DNA from: Hepsetus odoe
Taxonomy: Eukaryota > Chordata > Actinopteri > Characiformes > Hepsetidae
Assembly (NCBI GenBank): GCA_017165825.1
Contig: CM029367.1
Location: forward strand, 14,063,492-14,127,491
DNA length: 64,000 nt
Direction: 5' to 3'
Shown here: in pieces, positions 41,811 through 53,329 of the stretch
Numbering within the stretch: the stretch's first letter is position 1
How the letters are laid out: each line of letters begins with the position of its first letter
Position numbers and translations under genes: made by a program
Notes under the pieces: model-generated
The model's input: only the letters and a program-made list of their open reading frames with translations
The model's database searches: none
What the model was told of the DNA's origin: nothing

Positions 41811-43162
41811 CGTCTACACTGTAATGGAACACGTCCGGGTTATTTTCAGGTGTATATAATGCTAACTATTTCAAATATTTGCAGTTTACACAAAGTATCA
41901 TACAGGAAAAGGCTGTGATACACTCTCTGTAGTTAATATCGTAAAACAAGCAACGTGTGCTTATTTTAATGTAATGAAGTCTCATATAGCATCACATGGG
42001 GGGCAGATAAGAAAGACTCTACAGAGGACCTGCAACCAATACACTGAAGGTAAAAAAAAAAACATGCCAGGAAAGAGCCCTGCAGATTGGCAATGTGTTG
42101 ATGGAGAAGTATAGGCAAGGACCTTGAACCATTGTGGTCTTAGCAAATGCATGACTACCTATAACATAGCTGTGGTATTGTATGAGCAGCATAGCCGGCT
42201 ACACAACAGCTTAAAAATAAGCAGTATTTCAGGACAAGGATGACAAAGACCATTTGCAAGCATTGTTAATGTAATCAACTGAAACTCGCCTGGAATTTGT
42301 GGAATACACTGAATGAGTAAACCGTTTGCTTGCACAAAGGAAATGAGTCACTACATCTCAGCCTATGGAAGAATTTAGAGCTTTTAGAAAGCGCTTTCCA
42401 TCACCAAAACACGGGGGATAGAAATACAATGGCTTCCTCTCCAGTAAAGCTGCAAAAATGTATAAAGCATATGCTCACGCTACACTGAAGCGGTTCAGGT
42501 GCCCCAACATTTGAATAGGCCAGTATCTCAATCTATGTAAACAGGTTGTAAAAGAAAAAAAAAAAGAATTATGGCTAAAAGCTTAAAAAGTCTGTGGGCA
42601 TTTTCTTGAAGGATATAGTTATCAAACACAACATATGCAAGGCAGACTTTTCTTTTCAAAGCACAACTTTACCTTCAACCACTGTGATAGGAAAGTGTTG
42701 ATTCTGAAGCAACACAATGATCAGTAAATGATAGCTTTCCCTCCATTCTGCTCGAGAAATAAACTACAGCGGCTCCCTGAGTAAACACTAGGCTTAGAAA
42801 ATGCAGGAAAGCTCACTATGCAGCATCACTAACACTGGTCAATGGAAGATTCTACTTGGAAAAAAAAGACTATCTCTTATTGTGAAAATGTAAAAATGCA
42901 TAATTAGCTAAAAATGCAACTCCTGTAAATAATTCACATGAAAAAGGCCATCAGCTCCGGATTCAATCCCAAAGAAGAGAGAAAAACACCATCAGATTGA
43001 AAACCAGTAGTTCAAAATAAAAGACAGGCTTGGCACAAAAATGACTCATGATTTTTTCTGCAGTTGTAGCTCTTCATGAACAGATCTATGAAATTGTACA
43101 AAAGCTTTTTGGGGGACATTTCTTCACATTGGGCCACATTTAGGCTGATTAACCGATTATTT
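41811..43162. other. Intronic stretch, nothing recognised
   Basis: About 1.35 kb of unique AT-rich DNA with A runs at 42050-42062 and 42555-42566. No transposon or exon recognised. Confidence 0.5.
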
Positions 43163-43371
43163 TTACATTTACATTTACGGCATTTAGCAGACGCTCTTAT
43201 CCAGAGCGACTTACAGGTCCTAATTGCAGGGACAGTCCCCCTGGAGCGACTCAGGGTTAAGGGTCTTGCTCAGGGACCCAGTGGTGGTAGTGCTAGAGGT
43301 GGGATTCGAACCGGGGACCTCTAGATCCATAGTCCGTAGGCAAGTACCCTACCACTAGACCACCGCCACCC
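43163..43371 (-). mobile_element. tRNA-derived SINE, family A, best preserved copy
   Basis: Minus-strand head with A-box-like TGGTCTAGTGG (complement of about 43353-43363), intact B box (GGATTCGAACC at 43302-43312 on plus), body with CAGGGACAGTCCCCCTGGAG, and the tail reading, in reverse, CTGCTAAATGCCGTAAATG. CpGs remain unmutated, unlike the copies at 6695 and 20111, so this is the youngest family A copy here. Confidence 0.9.
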
Positions 43372-43652
43372 TACAATTGTTTTTCAAATAATCCACACAA
43401 ATAATGGACATTTGCTGCTTGCAACCCTAGAAAGTACCATCATTTTGAGGCTGACTCGTTTCATTGCGAGACTTGATATTAAACCACCATTGGACAAGCA
43501 CCGAGATACAGAGCTAAGCGTAAATATTTCATCATGGAAAAGACGTGGCACTCTTCCGTAAGACTTCATGATGTAGCTGAATGTTAGGCTCACTGGTGAC
43601 TGCTGAAGTATTCACTTAATGTCGCAGGCTCTCTATCTGAATGAAAGTGCAA

Positions 43653-43654
<2 letters not shown>

Positions 43655-43687
<33 letters not shown>

Positions 43688-43700
43688 TGCACACACACAG
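43655..43700. repeat. (CA)n microsatellite
   Basis: Short CA tract with GC interruptions. Confidence 0.9.
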
Positions 43701-43799
43701 GCATGCAGCAGCCTCTGCCATTCTCCTCATGCTAAAACACTAACCACACAAACCGCAGCCGCAATCAGCGATATATGAGCAATGATACAAAACACACAG

Positions 43800-44000
43800 T
43801 GCAAATAAAAAAAGCGCTGACTGTCTGTAATTAAGGGTAATTATGTACCTTGCCTTAATTAGGCTGAGTAATAGGGCCGTGTTCTTGCCAAGTAAAACAG
43901 GCTTTCAGAGCACAAACAAAGGCAGCAGCTAAGTGGCAGGTAGGACCGGGGAAGGGCCTGCATTCTGAGAGCAGCTTCACATTCAGTATCACAGCGAATA
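43800..44000. promoter_or_regulatory. Enhancer-like island with three TAATTA sites
   Basis: TAATTA occurs at 43828-43833, 43838-43843 and 43856-43861, three palindromic homeodomain cores within 34 bp, followed by GGCTGAGTAATAGGGCC. Neighbouring unique sequence has balanced GC. Good candidate homeodomain-bound element; function inferred. Confidence 0.4.
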
Positions 44001-44216
44001 AAAGAGAGTGTAGGAAAAGAAAAAAAAAAAAAGAGAGAAAGAATACAGAAAAAGCTGCTCAACATTTGTCTGTGCTTTACACCCTCTCAGAACACTGACC
44101 CAGGAATACATTTTCGCCTCTTTGGTGACCTCTGGTAAATTTTGATCACCAGAGCGACTATGGCTTTAGTCAAAGCAGGATAACATTCAATTGTATATAT
44201 GTAGAGTACTACACTG

Positions 44217-44218
<2 letters not shown>

Positions 44219-44268
<50 letters not shown>
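44219..44268. repeat. (GT)n microsatellite
   Basis: About 24 GT units. Confidence 0.95.
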
Positions 44269-44270
<2 letters not shown>

Positions 44271-44299
44271 AGTAAAGTAATGAGTGCTCTATCTCCTCC

Positions 44300-44580
44300 A
44301 GAAAGAGCATCATCTCACTAACCCCGGTGAGCAGTAGACGGCTGGGCGGTGTGATGGACAGCAACCATTGTTTGGGGGGGCTGCTATCTCCAGGCGACGA
44401 GTTGCCGTGGCGCTCTCGTCGCCGTGACACCAATGGACTGAAATGAAGAGAGCTCATCCCTCCCACTCAATTACTGACCCTGACAGCTTGCCATTGTCTG
44501 CCCAGCTCTATCATTAACGTCACTTATGAACTAGCACGGCATTTATAGAACAGCCGGCTCAGCCAGCCACTCTCCACCAC
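44300..44580. promoter_or_regulatory. Enhancer-like repeat-poor island
   Basis: Contains CAACCATTGTTTGG (Sox-type), the near-palindrome GGCGACGAG...CTCGTCGCC, TGACAGCTTGCCATTGTCTG at 44481-44500 and ATCATTAACGTCAC near 44510. GC-balanced and repeat-free between a (GT)n and a CA-rich tract. Function inferred. Confidence 0.4.
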
Positions 44581-44584
44581 CCTC

Positions 44585-44920
44585 TCTCACACACACGCAC
44601 ACACACAAACACACACGTTCATACTTTCAACCCCCCTCCCATCCATGCCCTCATATTTTCACCCCCCCAACACATACATTACTTTTTCTCCCATAAACAC
44701 ACACACACCCCAATTTCTCTTCTACATCCACACATGCACACACAAACACACACAGTTCCCCCAGCCTTACAAAAACTGAATGCGCACGATTACACATCCA
44801 TTCCCATCCATGCCCTCACATTTTCACCCTGCTAAGCATACATGCACACAGTACTTCTTCTCCCATAAATACACACAAGCACACGCCACCCTATCTACCA
44901 TGCACAAACACACTTACAAA
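44585..44920. repeat. CA-rich tract with a 165-bp tandem duplication
   Basis: CCCATCCATGCCCTCA starts at 44638 and again at 44803, each followed by TATTTTCACCC/CATTTTCACCC, CATACAT, TTCTCCCATAAA and CACA runs. Two diverged copies of an about 165-bp unit. Confidence 0.75.
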
Positions 44921-46009
44921 CACCCATCAAGGTGCTCAGGCCTGCTGCTCCTCATCTCCCCTTACAGCTTTTAAATGACTACTTAAGACTAGCTGTAGAA
45001 GCTGATCAGTGTGGTTTTATAGTTGGCAGGATAAGCAATCAAATGAGAATAGTAATTCTGTTGCTCTTTACATACTGCTATAATCTTGTTAACTAGAACA
45101 TTGGTGGCAAACTGATAAAACATGTGACATTCAGAAACGAACAGCTAGGCCAGACTAGTCAATCTCAAACTCATCGTGGGAAGCTGAAAAATTTCAGAAG
45201 TTCTATCTCTGTTTAGTCATTTATTATATTTTCTGTTTGTTTAATCTGCTTCTGCTGAATCCAGAAAGGAGGCCAAAGATTAAAAATGTTGGGCTGCTGG
45301 ATTAGGCTATATTAACTGCCAAACTGTATGTGTAGCCTGTTCCCAATCTTAGTAGCTGGGGTTTGGTAGGAGCAGCCTGTGCTGGCACATGCTGATGCAC
45401 ACTTTTTATTTGACTTAGTACAAATTCAATTCAGGTGAATAACAACCAATCAGTGTGAAACTATCCATTGATTCAGGCTTCAAAATGTATTTTCAGCTGA
45501 AAGCAAACCAGTAAATAACGGAATTAATAAACAGTGTAACAGGACACACATGGAACGGTAAAGGGTGAAATTATGAGAGGTTGGAGAGATGGTGTAAAAA
45601 CCAATTAAATAACTACAATTACAGTATAAATGATACATTTTTAAAAGTAAGATGTGAAAAACATTAGCACTGAACACAGTACTGACCAATAAACCTACAT
45701 GGGATTTGGTTTATGTGATGGATGTGATGGAGTGTAACTAAGATACAGGTTCCAGATTTCTGTCCAAAAAAATTGTCAGAACACTTATGGTCTCTCTCTC
45801 TTACAAACACCCCTTAAGGTGCTTAATGTAATTAATCAAAAACAAAAGAAACATACAAACACTTCAGAGAGCTGTGTAAGGCGATATTGACAGGAAGCGT
45901 GAAGGGCGTGTGCCACAAACACAATGCAGTGGCATTTGCTATTGCAGGTTTGATATCACACAAAAGGGAAGTGGCTGGGGATAAACAGAGGCACTGCTGA
46001 ATGAAAAAC

Positions 46010-46012
<3 letters not shown>
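44921..46012. other. Intronic stretch, nothing recognised
   Basis: Unique AT-rich DNA. Confidence 0.45.

Positions 46013-46067
<55 letters not shown>
46013..46067. repeat. (GA)n microsatellite
   Basis: About 26 GA units. Confidence 0.95.
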
Positions 46068-46068
<1 letters not shown>

Positions 46069-46094
46069 CATATCATATAGTCATTTTTTTACCA

Positions 46095-46290
46095 GTATGA
46101 TTGAAATGGGGTGAAGGCTGAGGCAGCTCCAGCCATTCCACTGTTTGCATTCATTCCAGCAAACAGACTAAATAAATACGCCATCATCTACAGGCCAGCA
46201 GTGCGATTAGAATGTCAAGATAAGCGAGGACACATGGCAGCTATTCAAGAGAGTGAGAATGAAACCAGGAACGCCAACAATCCCCCCAAT
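46095..46290. promoter_or_regulatory. Weak enhancer-like island
   Basis: Unique block containing CATTCATTCCAGCAAACAGA, ACTAAATAAATACGCC and GCGATTAGAATGTCAAGA. Inferred from composition. Confidence 0.26.
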
Positions 46291-46724
46291 GTCACTCCCT
46301 TTTACTCTCCCTCTCTCTCTCATACAACCCCACTCGTTTCTCTCTCCATCCATCTCTCCCTCACACACATCCATACACACTGGTTGTCAGTAACTCCTCT
46401 GCCCCATTGCACAGTGACTGAGAATGTGCAGATATGATGATAGAGGCTGCATACAGTGGCTTGCCTTGACTGACAAGGAATACAGAGTCTCTCCTTACAC
46501 TTGATTAAGAATAGCCAAAGAATATTGGTTCCATAAACTGCAGACCAAACGGGCTTCAGATATGGTTTAATTTCAAGCATATATTTCCTAACTTTCAGCA
46601 AGAAAACCACAGCGTCTCCTGCCTTTTGATAGGGATTATTTTTTCCTTTTTTGAACATTTGAAAACAGCAGCCTCCCTTTATATTAAGTGTAATCAAGAC
46701 AAATAGAGCTTTAATGACCCAAAT

Positions 46725-47030
46725 CATTAAAATAACATCACATGTTGGCCCGCCTACTGGCAGGTGAATGACTGATAATCTTGTTTCAATGACACCTGTA
46801 AAAGGGTATTAGCCAGTTAGTGGACTGTAGGATCCCAAAGTGAATGTGCTGGATGCAGGAACAATGTACAAGGCTCAGAGATTCTCCTAAACTGCAGGTC
46901 ATATGGGTTTTTCTTGGTGTACAGTGGCTAGTGCTCATCAAAGTGGGCTAAAGAAAGAAAACTAGGTGTCAGAACACACAGTGCATTGCAACCTGATGAA
47001 TCTGGCTGCCCACTCAACTACTGTGAGAGT
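46725..47030 (+). mobile_element. Tc1-like element, family with GATCAGCCA ends, fossil 3
   Basis: Plus-strand 5' part of the same family as 25819-26334: CAATGACACCTGTAAAAGGG, GTGTACAGTGGCTAGTGCTC and AGGTGTCAGAACACACAGTG then CATTGCAACCTGATG (the '..VSEHTVHR.L' part of the DNA-binding domain in the family). The element end is eroded. Confidence 0.6.
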
Positions 47031-48255
47031 CCCAGATAGTCCATCGTCTGAGTCTACTGGTCTCTAGAACAGGTACACCATCATCAGACTCTCTTCCCAC
47101 CTGCGATCCAGCATGTGCTGCTATGCACTAATCAAGACTAACCAAAGCAACACTGACTTACACAATCCAAAAAAGCTACAGTCAGCTTCTAATCTTTTAC
47201 TGAATTGCTAACTACAGACTCTAATGGACCTAATTTCTACTATACCAGAAAGCATTGGCCATCATGGGTTAAATTTGTTTACGGAGTTTAACGTAAAATA
47301 TTAGGTATATTTTTAATGATGTCACTTCATCTCCTTCCTGGTTATCTGTTGGTGACTAATGGAGGGTGGGTTCCCCTTAGAAACCTTGGACCCTGGTATT
47401 CCTGTGGATATGATGCACCTATCAATAAAAACACTGCTGAAGGTTACACAAGTACACCCCATTAACCGTCAACAGACAAATACCAGCACGCATTCCATTA
47501 GAGGGCAAGTTCCTGCCTCCACAGTTCAGCGCTCCATCCAATAATTTCTGAGATGAGTTTTGTTGCTGCTGATCCAGAGCAAATCCATCATGAGTACTAG
47601 ATTTTACTAATCTTCCTGTGGCTAAACCAATTCTCACTACAATGTTCCAACATCTATTCATATATTACAAAGTGACTCCAGAAGGCTCGGGACAATTACT
47701 TCTCATTACTTCTCATTACTGCTAATTTCAGAAGAAACACTAGATGAGCAGGAGAAATGCAGTGCATTTGTTATGAAGTTAAGGAGAAAGTTTTCTTACA
47801 GCATACAATAATACGCTCATACCTTACCTGTATGATCAGTGTGAAAACTTCACAGCGATTTTGGCTTACATTTGAAAACCCTGGCTGTCCTTTACTTGGC
47901 ATGAACATTTTGTGATGAATGGAGCAATAGAAAGGGTCAGAAAAATCAAATCTTGTTCAATACACATTAAAAAGAATAACAATTTTGCTTCTCCTATAAT
48001 GTTACTATATCAGAGCTTAACATTCATTTTCCTACCAAAAAGACAGTATTCTGAAAGGATGGCGAAAGTGAACAGTCCACCAAACCGTCGTTTGCCATTC
48101 ATTAAGTCATCATGTCAGCGTGAATTTTGCTCAGGTATTTCTTCATGTTTCATTTAGCAAGGTTTATATTCTCTACTGCCACACCTACATGCTTCCTCCA
48201 CAAGCCATTCTCCAGGGGCTGCACTGACTGAGAGAGACAGCACAGGCAGAAAGGT
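47031..48255. other. Intronic stretch, nothing recognised
   Basis: About 1.2 kb of unique DNA. Part of it, to about 47180, may be further decayed Tc1-like sequence. Confidence 0.4.
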
Positions 48256-48257
48256 AT

Positions 48258-48258
48258 G

Positions 48259-48296
<38 letters not shown>
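48258..48296. repeat. (GT)n microsatellite
   Basis: About 19 GT units. Confidence 0.95.
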
Positions 48297-48297
<1 letters not shown>

Positions 48298-48309
48298 GAA
48301 GGGAGGTAA

Positions 48310-48540
48310 AGGGGGGATCCTGCCAGGCCTGGCGGAGCCCTCAAATGAATATTTCACATCTCCATCTGAATATTTTAGGGCTGACAAGCGCGTGTAAACA
48401 GAGGCAGGCAAAGTGCCCAAATCCACTCAGGAGAGACTATTAAGTCGTCAGGCTCTTGCTGACAGCCACCAAGCGCTGTGGCAACACAGGCTAGTCAGCA
48501 GACAGTGGGGCATCGCCGGCAGACTGCTAATTTAACTTGT
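48310..48540. promoter_or_regulatory. Enhancer-like repeat-poor island
   Basis: CCCTCAAATGAATATTTCAC and a second CATCTGAATATTTTAGG (spaced about 25 bp), ACTATTAAGTCGTCAGG and GACTGCTAATTTAACTTG. Balanced GC. No coding frame. Confidence 0.35.
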
Positions 48541-48560
48541 CTTCAGGAGAGAGCGAGAGT

Positions 48561-48600
<40 letters not shown>

Positions 48601-48745
48601 ACTGCAAAGAAGTGAGAGGGGGAGAGAGAGAGAAAGAGAGGGAGAGAGGGACTGTAAATAAGCGAGAGGGAGAGAGAGAGTGCAAGGAAGAAGGAACAAG
48701 TGAGAGTGAGAGCTTAAGGAAAAATGAGAGGGAGAGAGAGTGCAA

Positions 48746-48785
<40 letters not shown>
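48541..48785. repeat. GA-rich tract with diverged 60-bp units
   Basis: (GA)n blocks separated by GGGACTGCAAAGAAGTGAGA, GGGACTGTAAATAAGCGAGA and GTGCAAGGAAGAAGGAAC or GTGCAAGGAAGAGAGA, i.e. a GA tract plus a short unique edge repeated several times. Confidence 0.85.
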
Positions 48786-48786
<1 letters not shown>

Positions 48787-49945
48787 GGACAGAGGGAGAA
48801 AGAAACCAAACTTAGCATGTCAACGGCTGTCATACAGGTCTTTGGAGCAATAGAGCAGAAGGTAAACAGAAACACAGAAGTACTAGTGGTCCAACTGTGT
48901 ATGACAGGTTAGGGGTCTCACTTGGACCTGATCCCAAATTTGAAAACCTGCCATGTGTGTCTTACTTGCTGCCTGCATACCTGCTGAATATGGCTTGTCT
49001 GTCAGGTGATAAAGTGCACCACTCAATAGGACGAGCGCAACAGAGAGTGCATGTTTGCGCATTTCTCCTCAAGCAACCTGCCCCCCCCAAAAAAAACACA
49101 CACTCCACATTTGTGATGAATGTCAGAAACTCTGGTAATCACATGGATGTTCATGATCAGACAGCTGTGTTAATATGAATAACATTTAGTGAAAGCAATG
49201 AATACATTCTGATCAAGCTTACGCTGTGTAGTCCACTTATAGAGCTATAAAAACTTGCTGCTTTGACATGAAAAAAGACATGTAAATGTAGAAACCTGTT
49301 TTTTCTCTAACTCAGTGAGCGTATAAACTTGAATCAAACAGGCTGTTTCACACTGAACCGGTATTATTTCAAAAGCACTGCTTTTGCCTTTGCCCACCTC
49401 TATATCCTCCATGCATTTTTAAAGCAAAGAATGTGATCCCTGTAAAAGGTAAAGAAACCTGAGTAATAAAGCTTTGTATACATGTTTGAGTGAGTGTCCT
49501 CCAGTGCAACCATCTCATGGTAGCTTTCAATATTAAAAGATATACTCTTTTTTTTATCTATATATAAGACTAAGTGATCAGGTTCACCATAGGTTCATGT
49601 ACCTATCCTGCCAAAGAAAGATTTAAATGATATGTCTAAAGCTTTTATGCTTCTCGAAACCTAAAACTGTTGTAAAAAAAAATGTCTTAGGCATTGCTAC
49701 AGATGTTCAGTTCCTTCTATCACCTATCAGCTGAATCTTTGTGACCCATTAAGCTACTCTTAAACAAAGCATTGCACATCAAACCACTGGGAATGGTTTG
49801 CTTGCACTTTCCCAGTTGACAATGCACAAAATATGAAAATCAGGTGGAGTTTTCATCCCCATAAAAGGTAGTGTTGGTTACTAAGCACTGATCAATCATT
49901 ATCAAGTCTGAGGTTTGATTTTTCTTTGAAAAAGTTCAGACTGAT
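48786..49945. other. Intronic stretch, nothing recognised
   Basis: Unique AT-rich DNA with no exon recognised. Confidence 0.45.
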
Positions 49946-49949
49946 TGCC

Positions 49950-50285
49950 AGCTTCTCCTACAATTGATCCCGCTCTGTCAAGTCGTGTGTGTAAAGAGCC
50001 AATGTGACAAACAGCTGCTCAACTAAGTGCCTGATTAAAAGTTAATCAGCCAAAAGGGCACAGGGAATCGGCCTCTAGTGAGCCCAAGCCTCACCGGCTG
50101 CTTTGGCCGAGAGCTTAGCCCTCAGGAGCTGGGTGGGGCAGGAGGGGAGCAGGGGGTCCAGCCACCACCAGGGACCCAACTAAGAGAGCAGATCTACAGA
50201 CAACAGACCAAACTCTTCTGATGGTGCCCAGGGCCATCAGAAACCGTTTCGGACTTACTTTTCAGTGTGCTTCCTGAAAGATTCA
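49950..50285. promoter_or_regulatory. Enhancer-like island with a paired-site palindrome
   Basis: CTGATTAAAAGTTAATCAG at 50031-50049 is a palindrome with 8-bp arms around AAG, the arrangement of two inverted homeodomain sites. Flanking sequence has CCAATGTGACAAACAGCTG (TGACA/Sox/E-box-like). GC-balanced to 50270. Function inferred. Confidence 0.4.
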
Positions 50286-50564
50286 TTAGGCTTAAGGAGT
50301 GATCGCAAACTGTGTGACCTCTGTGACAAAGCAACTTTTAAATTCCACTATTATTTTTTACAGATAACGTTTGAGCATTTTTAATACTTATTTAATACAC
50401 GTAGATAAACATCGTGTTTACAGTTTATTCTTATTTCTAGGGCTGTCATTATGACAATGTTTATCTCTGTTGTGATGAATTGATAATATTATTTTCTGAG
50501 CTTATTGTGATATTGTCAGTATTAAGAATATTCACCAACTTCCTTTTTAACTGCAAAGGTAGTA

Positions 50565-50681
50565 GAATTTTTTTTTTTTTTTTTAATTAATGGGCTGAAT
50601 ACAGTAAATTTTGTAAAATGCTGATAAAAAATATTGCATGCAAGGAAAAATAATCATCAAAAAAAAAAAAAAAAAAAAAAT
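50565..50681. repeat. Poly(T) and poly(A) runs
   Basis: T run at about 50569-50584 and A run at about 50660-50680, about 75 bp apart in inverted orientation. Confidence 0.85.
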
Positions 50682-51445
50682 CAGATACCTAAAAACTTTC
50701 CTTCAATTCACTAACAAAGTGTGTTTTTTACTTTCCCATCTCAGACTGCCACATTTCCAATATCTCTTTTCTGGCCACTCTTCCCTTAAAGGCATTTGGA
50801 TTTTGCAGGATTTGTTCATAAACTCTGTGTTTAGGCTTGTGTGGCAGTTTCACACCAGACCCACAAGCAAAACAAGCCAAATTTATGCTTTACTTGTGAG
50901 TGACCAGATTATAAAGTATAGCTTTCTAGTAGGTTGTTGGTGTTCAGAACAGAATGAACAGAATGAATAAAAACATATGACTTATTTGAATGTACATCTT
51001 TTGCGAAGGCAAAGGAGTAAGCAGTTATCAACACTAAATAAAACACATAGGTACAATTTAGTTGATCCACATTACTTCCTGCAGTCTTTCCCACAGGCCA
51101 GTTTTACTTTTGCACCTCCTTGGTCTGAAATGTTCTCTCTTCAAGCAAGGAGTTGTGGAAGATGCTGTTGAAGGAGAGACCGTTTGCTCTTGCAACAAAA
51201 AAAGCTCAAGGTTGGGCCTCTGTCTTCAGCAAAACCATCTGCAGCGCACTTCATTATTTCAAGCCCAACACAACCAAACAAAAGCACCGCATCTCTGCAG
51301 GAATTCAGCCGAGAGGAGGAGCAGGCGATGCTTGACTCCCGAGTGTGATGCAATCGCACACAATCGGTGAGCATGAATGCAAGCAAGTATGAATGACTGT
51401 GAGGGGTCAGTATGAGTGAAATGCAGGCATATAACTGACAACATC
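50682..51445. other. Intronic stretch, nothing recognised
   Basis: Several open frames up to 110 codons on both strands, but none with splice borders or recognisable similarity. Confidence 0.45.
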
Positions 51446-51449
51446 CCCT

Positions 51450-51880
51450 CTTAATAATTTGAATACGCTTTAGAGTAAATTAATACCAGGGGTGGCAAAC
51501 GAAGAGGCGAGAATCCGGGCCTAAGTGCTCTCCAGGCCTCTTTTTTTGTGTACATGTCTACAAGTGAGGGATAGGATCTATATGATTGCGAGACTTCATG
51601 TTGTTGTAAATGCGTTGGGAGAAAATTAGGGCTTTTGTGTTTGCAATAGCATATGCGTGTGTGCGTGTGTGAGTGTGTCGAGGAGGTGTGAGCTGAACAC
51701 CCCGGGGTCAACAGGCAGGCAGCCAATAATTTACCCACCGACAGCAAATTTCATCTGTCTACCGCCTCCATGCACTGATTATGCCATCAATACTGTGCGG
51801 ATGAGAGGAGCTGACAATTGACCAGGCCTGGATCAATGCTGGCTAATAAGCATTTCGTGGAGGAGGGAGAGAAAGTGAGA
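51450..51880. promoter_or_regulatory. Enhancer-like repeat-poor island
   Basis: GAGTAAATTAATACCAGGGG at about 51473, AAAATTAGGGC, CAGCCAATAATTTACCCACC, TGACAATTGACC and GGCTAATAAGCATTTCG. Several ATTA/CAATTG cores in about 400 bp, interrupted only by a short GT tract near 51655. Function inferred. Confidence 0.4.
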
Positions 51881-51909
51881 GGGAGAGAGAGGGAGAAAGC
51901 GAGAGCGTG

Positions 51910-52460
51910 AGTCAACAAGAGACAAGTTTGATCCAATTCCGCTGTTTGGTGTCTGGTGGCGTAAGTGCAATGATTGGGGCTGTTATTGCTGGTTTAATGT
52001 TGGGCAATCAAGCTATAGTGGTCTAGATATCAACAAACATCAACAAATTGTCCCCTTTCTTCTGATACCCTCTTCTCTGACTCCGCCTGCCCTCCCAGGA
52101 ACAATACCCAAACAATTGGGCCAGGAGCTGTGTTTTCACAACCTGAGGAGGGAGAATTGATAGCCACAGACAAGCAGAGAAAGCCTTTTTTTGTTTAGCT
52201 CCATCTTTTTTTGTGTGTTGTTTGCGTGAAGATGTTTTCCCTCTTTTTTTCCTCTCTCCTCCCCATGGTTCCCGCCAGAGGAACTTGCTCGGTCCAGCTC
52301 GTGAGATAATAACACAGCCAGGTGTCGGTGGAATTGTGTGATTTGACTTTGCGTAAATCACTGTGGTGGGGTTTTTTTCTGTGCCGGTGTCATTTTCTTT
52401 TGCTCAAATTACCTTTTCCGTTGCCCTGTGGATCACACAATTGGAGGTGCTCTATGGATA
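51910..52460. promoter_or_regulatory. Enhancer-like repeat-poor island
   Basis: GTAAGTGCAATGATTGGGGC, GCTGGTTTAATGTTGGGCAA and TCAAGCTATAGTGG near 51962-52020, then balanced sequence with T runs. An open frame on the minus strand (52023-52361) lacks recognisable motifs. Confidence 0.33.
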
Positions 52461-53325
52461 CTGATTGAGGCCTTTTCTCGGCGTCGACAGACTGGCATAT
52501 ATCTACCATGGTTAAGGACGACGCTTTTTTGCAGGCTATTATGCCTTAGGTATAGGGAAGGAAAAGAGAAGGGAGAGAGAGTATTGACAGGCAGGTGAAC
52601 AGAGAGAAAGGCAGAACTGCCTGGGCTCAGGCTTTTGAGAAGTAAATGGGTACAAATCTGAAGACAGAGCACACCTGCAAGCAGAGAGCTGGTGTAACCA
52701 AAGGGACAGAGATGTTCTACTGAAAGGAGTGCCTACTGTACATTTAGCATTTAAATAAAAGATTCAAACTATGCCTGTTTGTTAAAAAGATTAAGGTCAA
52801 ACTGGTGAGAGGCTGAGGTTTTAGCAGTGTATGTGTGGGAGTAGCATGTGTCCTACTGATTCATTTAAAGCTTTTCTTTATCTTTCACTCTGCTGAGGGC
52901 TTTCTGGGGTCTGGTCCTCCAGCATCCAGCATTGGACCCATGGTCTTGACTGTTAAAGTGCCACAGCAATACTGTTGGACATTTTTCTGCTCAATCAGAC
53001 CACCTCCGCTCTCATTTACATTTTTATAGGCCCTCTGTGGGAAAGAAGACACGACATGTCCAATTATCAACCTGCTACATAGTGACAATGTCCCCAGCCC
53101 TTTTCCCTATCTCCTCCTCCTCAGCTGAACATCCTCCAACCCTCACTGTCACTGCCAGAAAGCAGGAAGCTCCAGAATGCTAAATGCTACAGAGCCAAGG
53201 AGGCACGACTGGAGGTCACAGGGCATGCTGAATTCTTAAAGAGCGTACTGTGGCTCCATGCCGAGAGAATGCACAGAAGTGGTAATGGGCACAAAAGCCC
53301 ACACTATTTCCTCTGGAGTCTGTTC
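52461..53325. other. Intronic stretch, nothing recognised
   Basis: Unique DNA. A 67-codon minus frame (52885-53088) has no recognisable product. Confidence 0.45.
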
Positions 53326-53329
53326 CGGC

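Noticed and set aside
47818..47880. Possible extra camkmt exon with a GTAAGG donor on the minus strand
   Set aside because: The donor-like site is there, but the upstream reading has a stop (..AVKFSH stop) and no similarity to the missing CAMKMT exon.
50638..50970. 110-codon plus-strand frame beginning in a poly(A) run
   Set aside because: The Lys run is a homopolymer; the remainder has no recognised motif and no splice borders.
52885..53088. 67-codon minus-strand frame considered as a further camkmt exon
   Set aside because: Its peptide does not resemble any part of CAMKMT, and no AG/GT pair fits the required phases.
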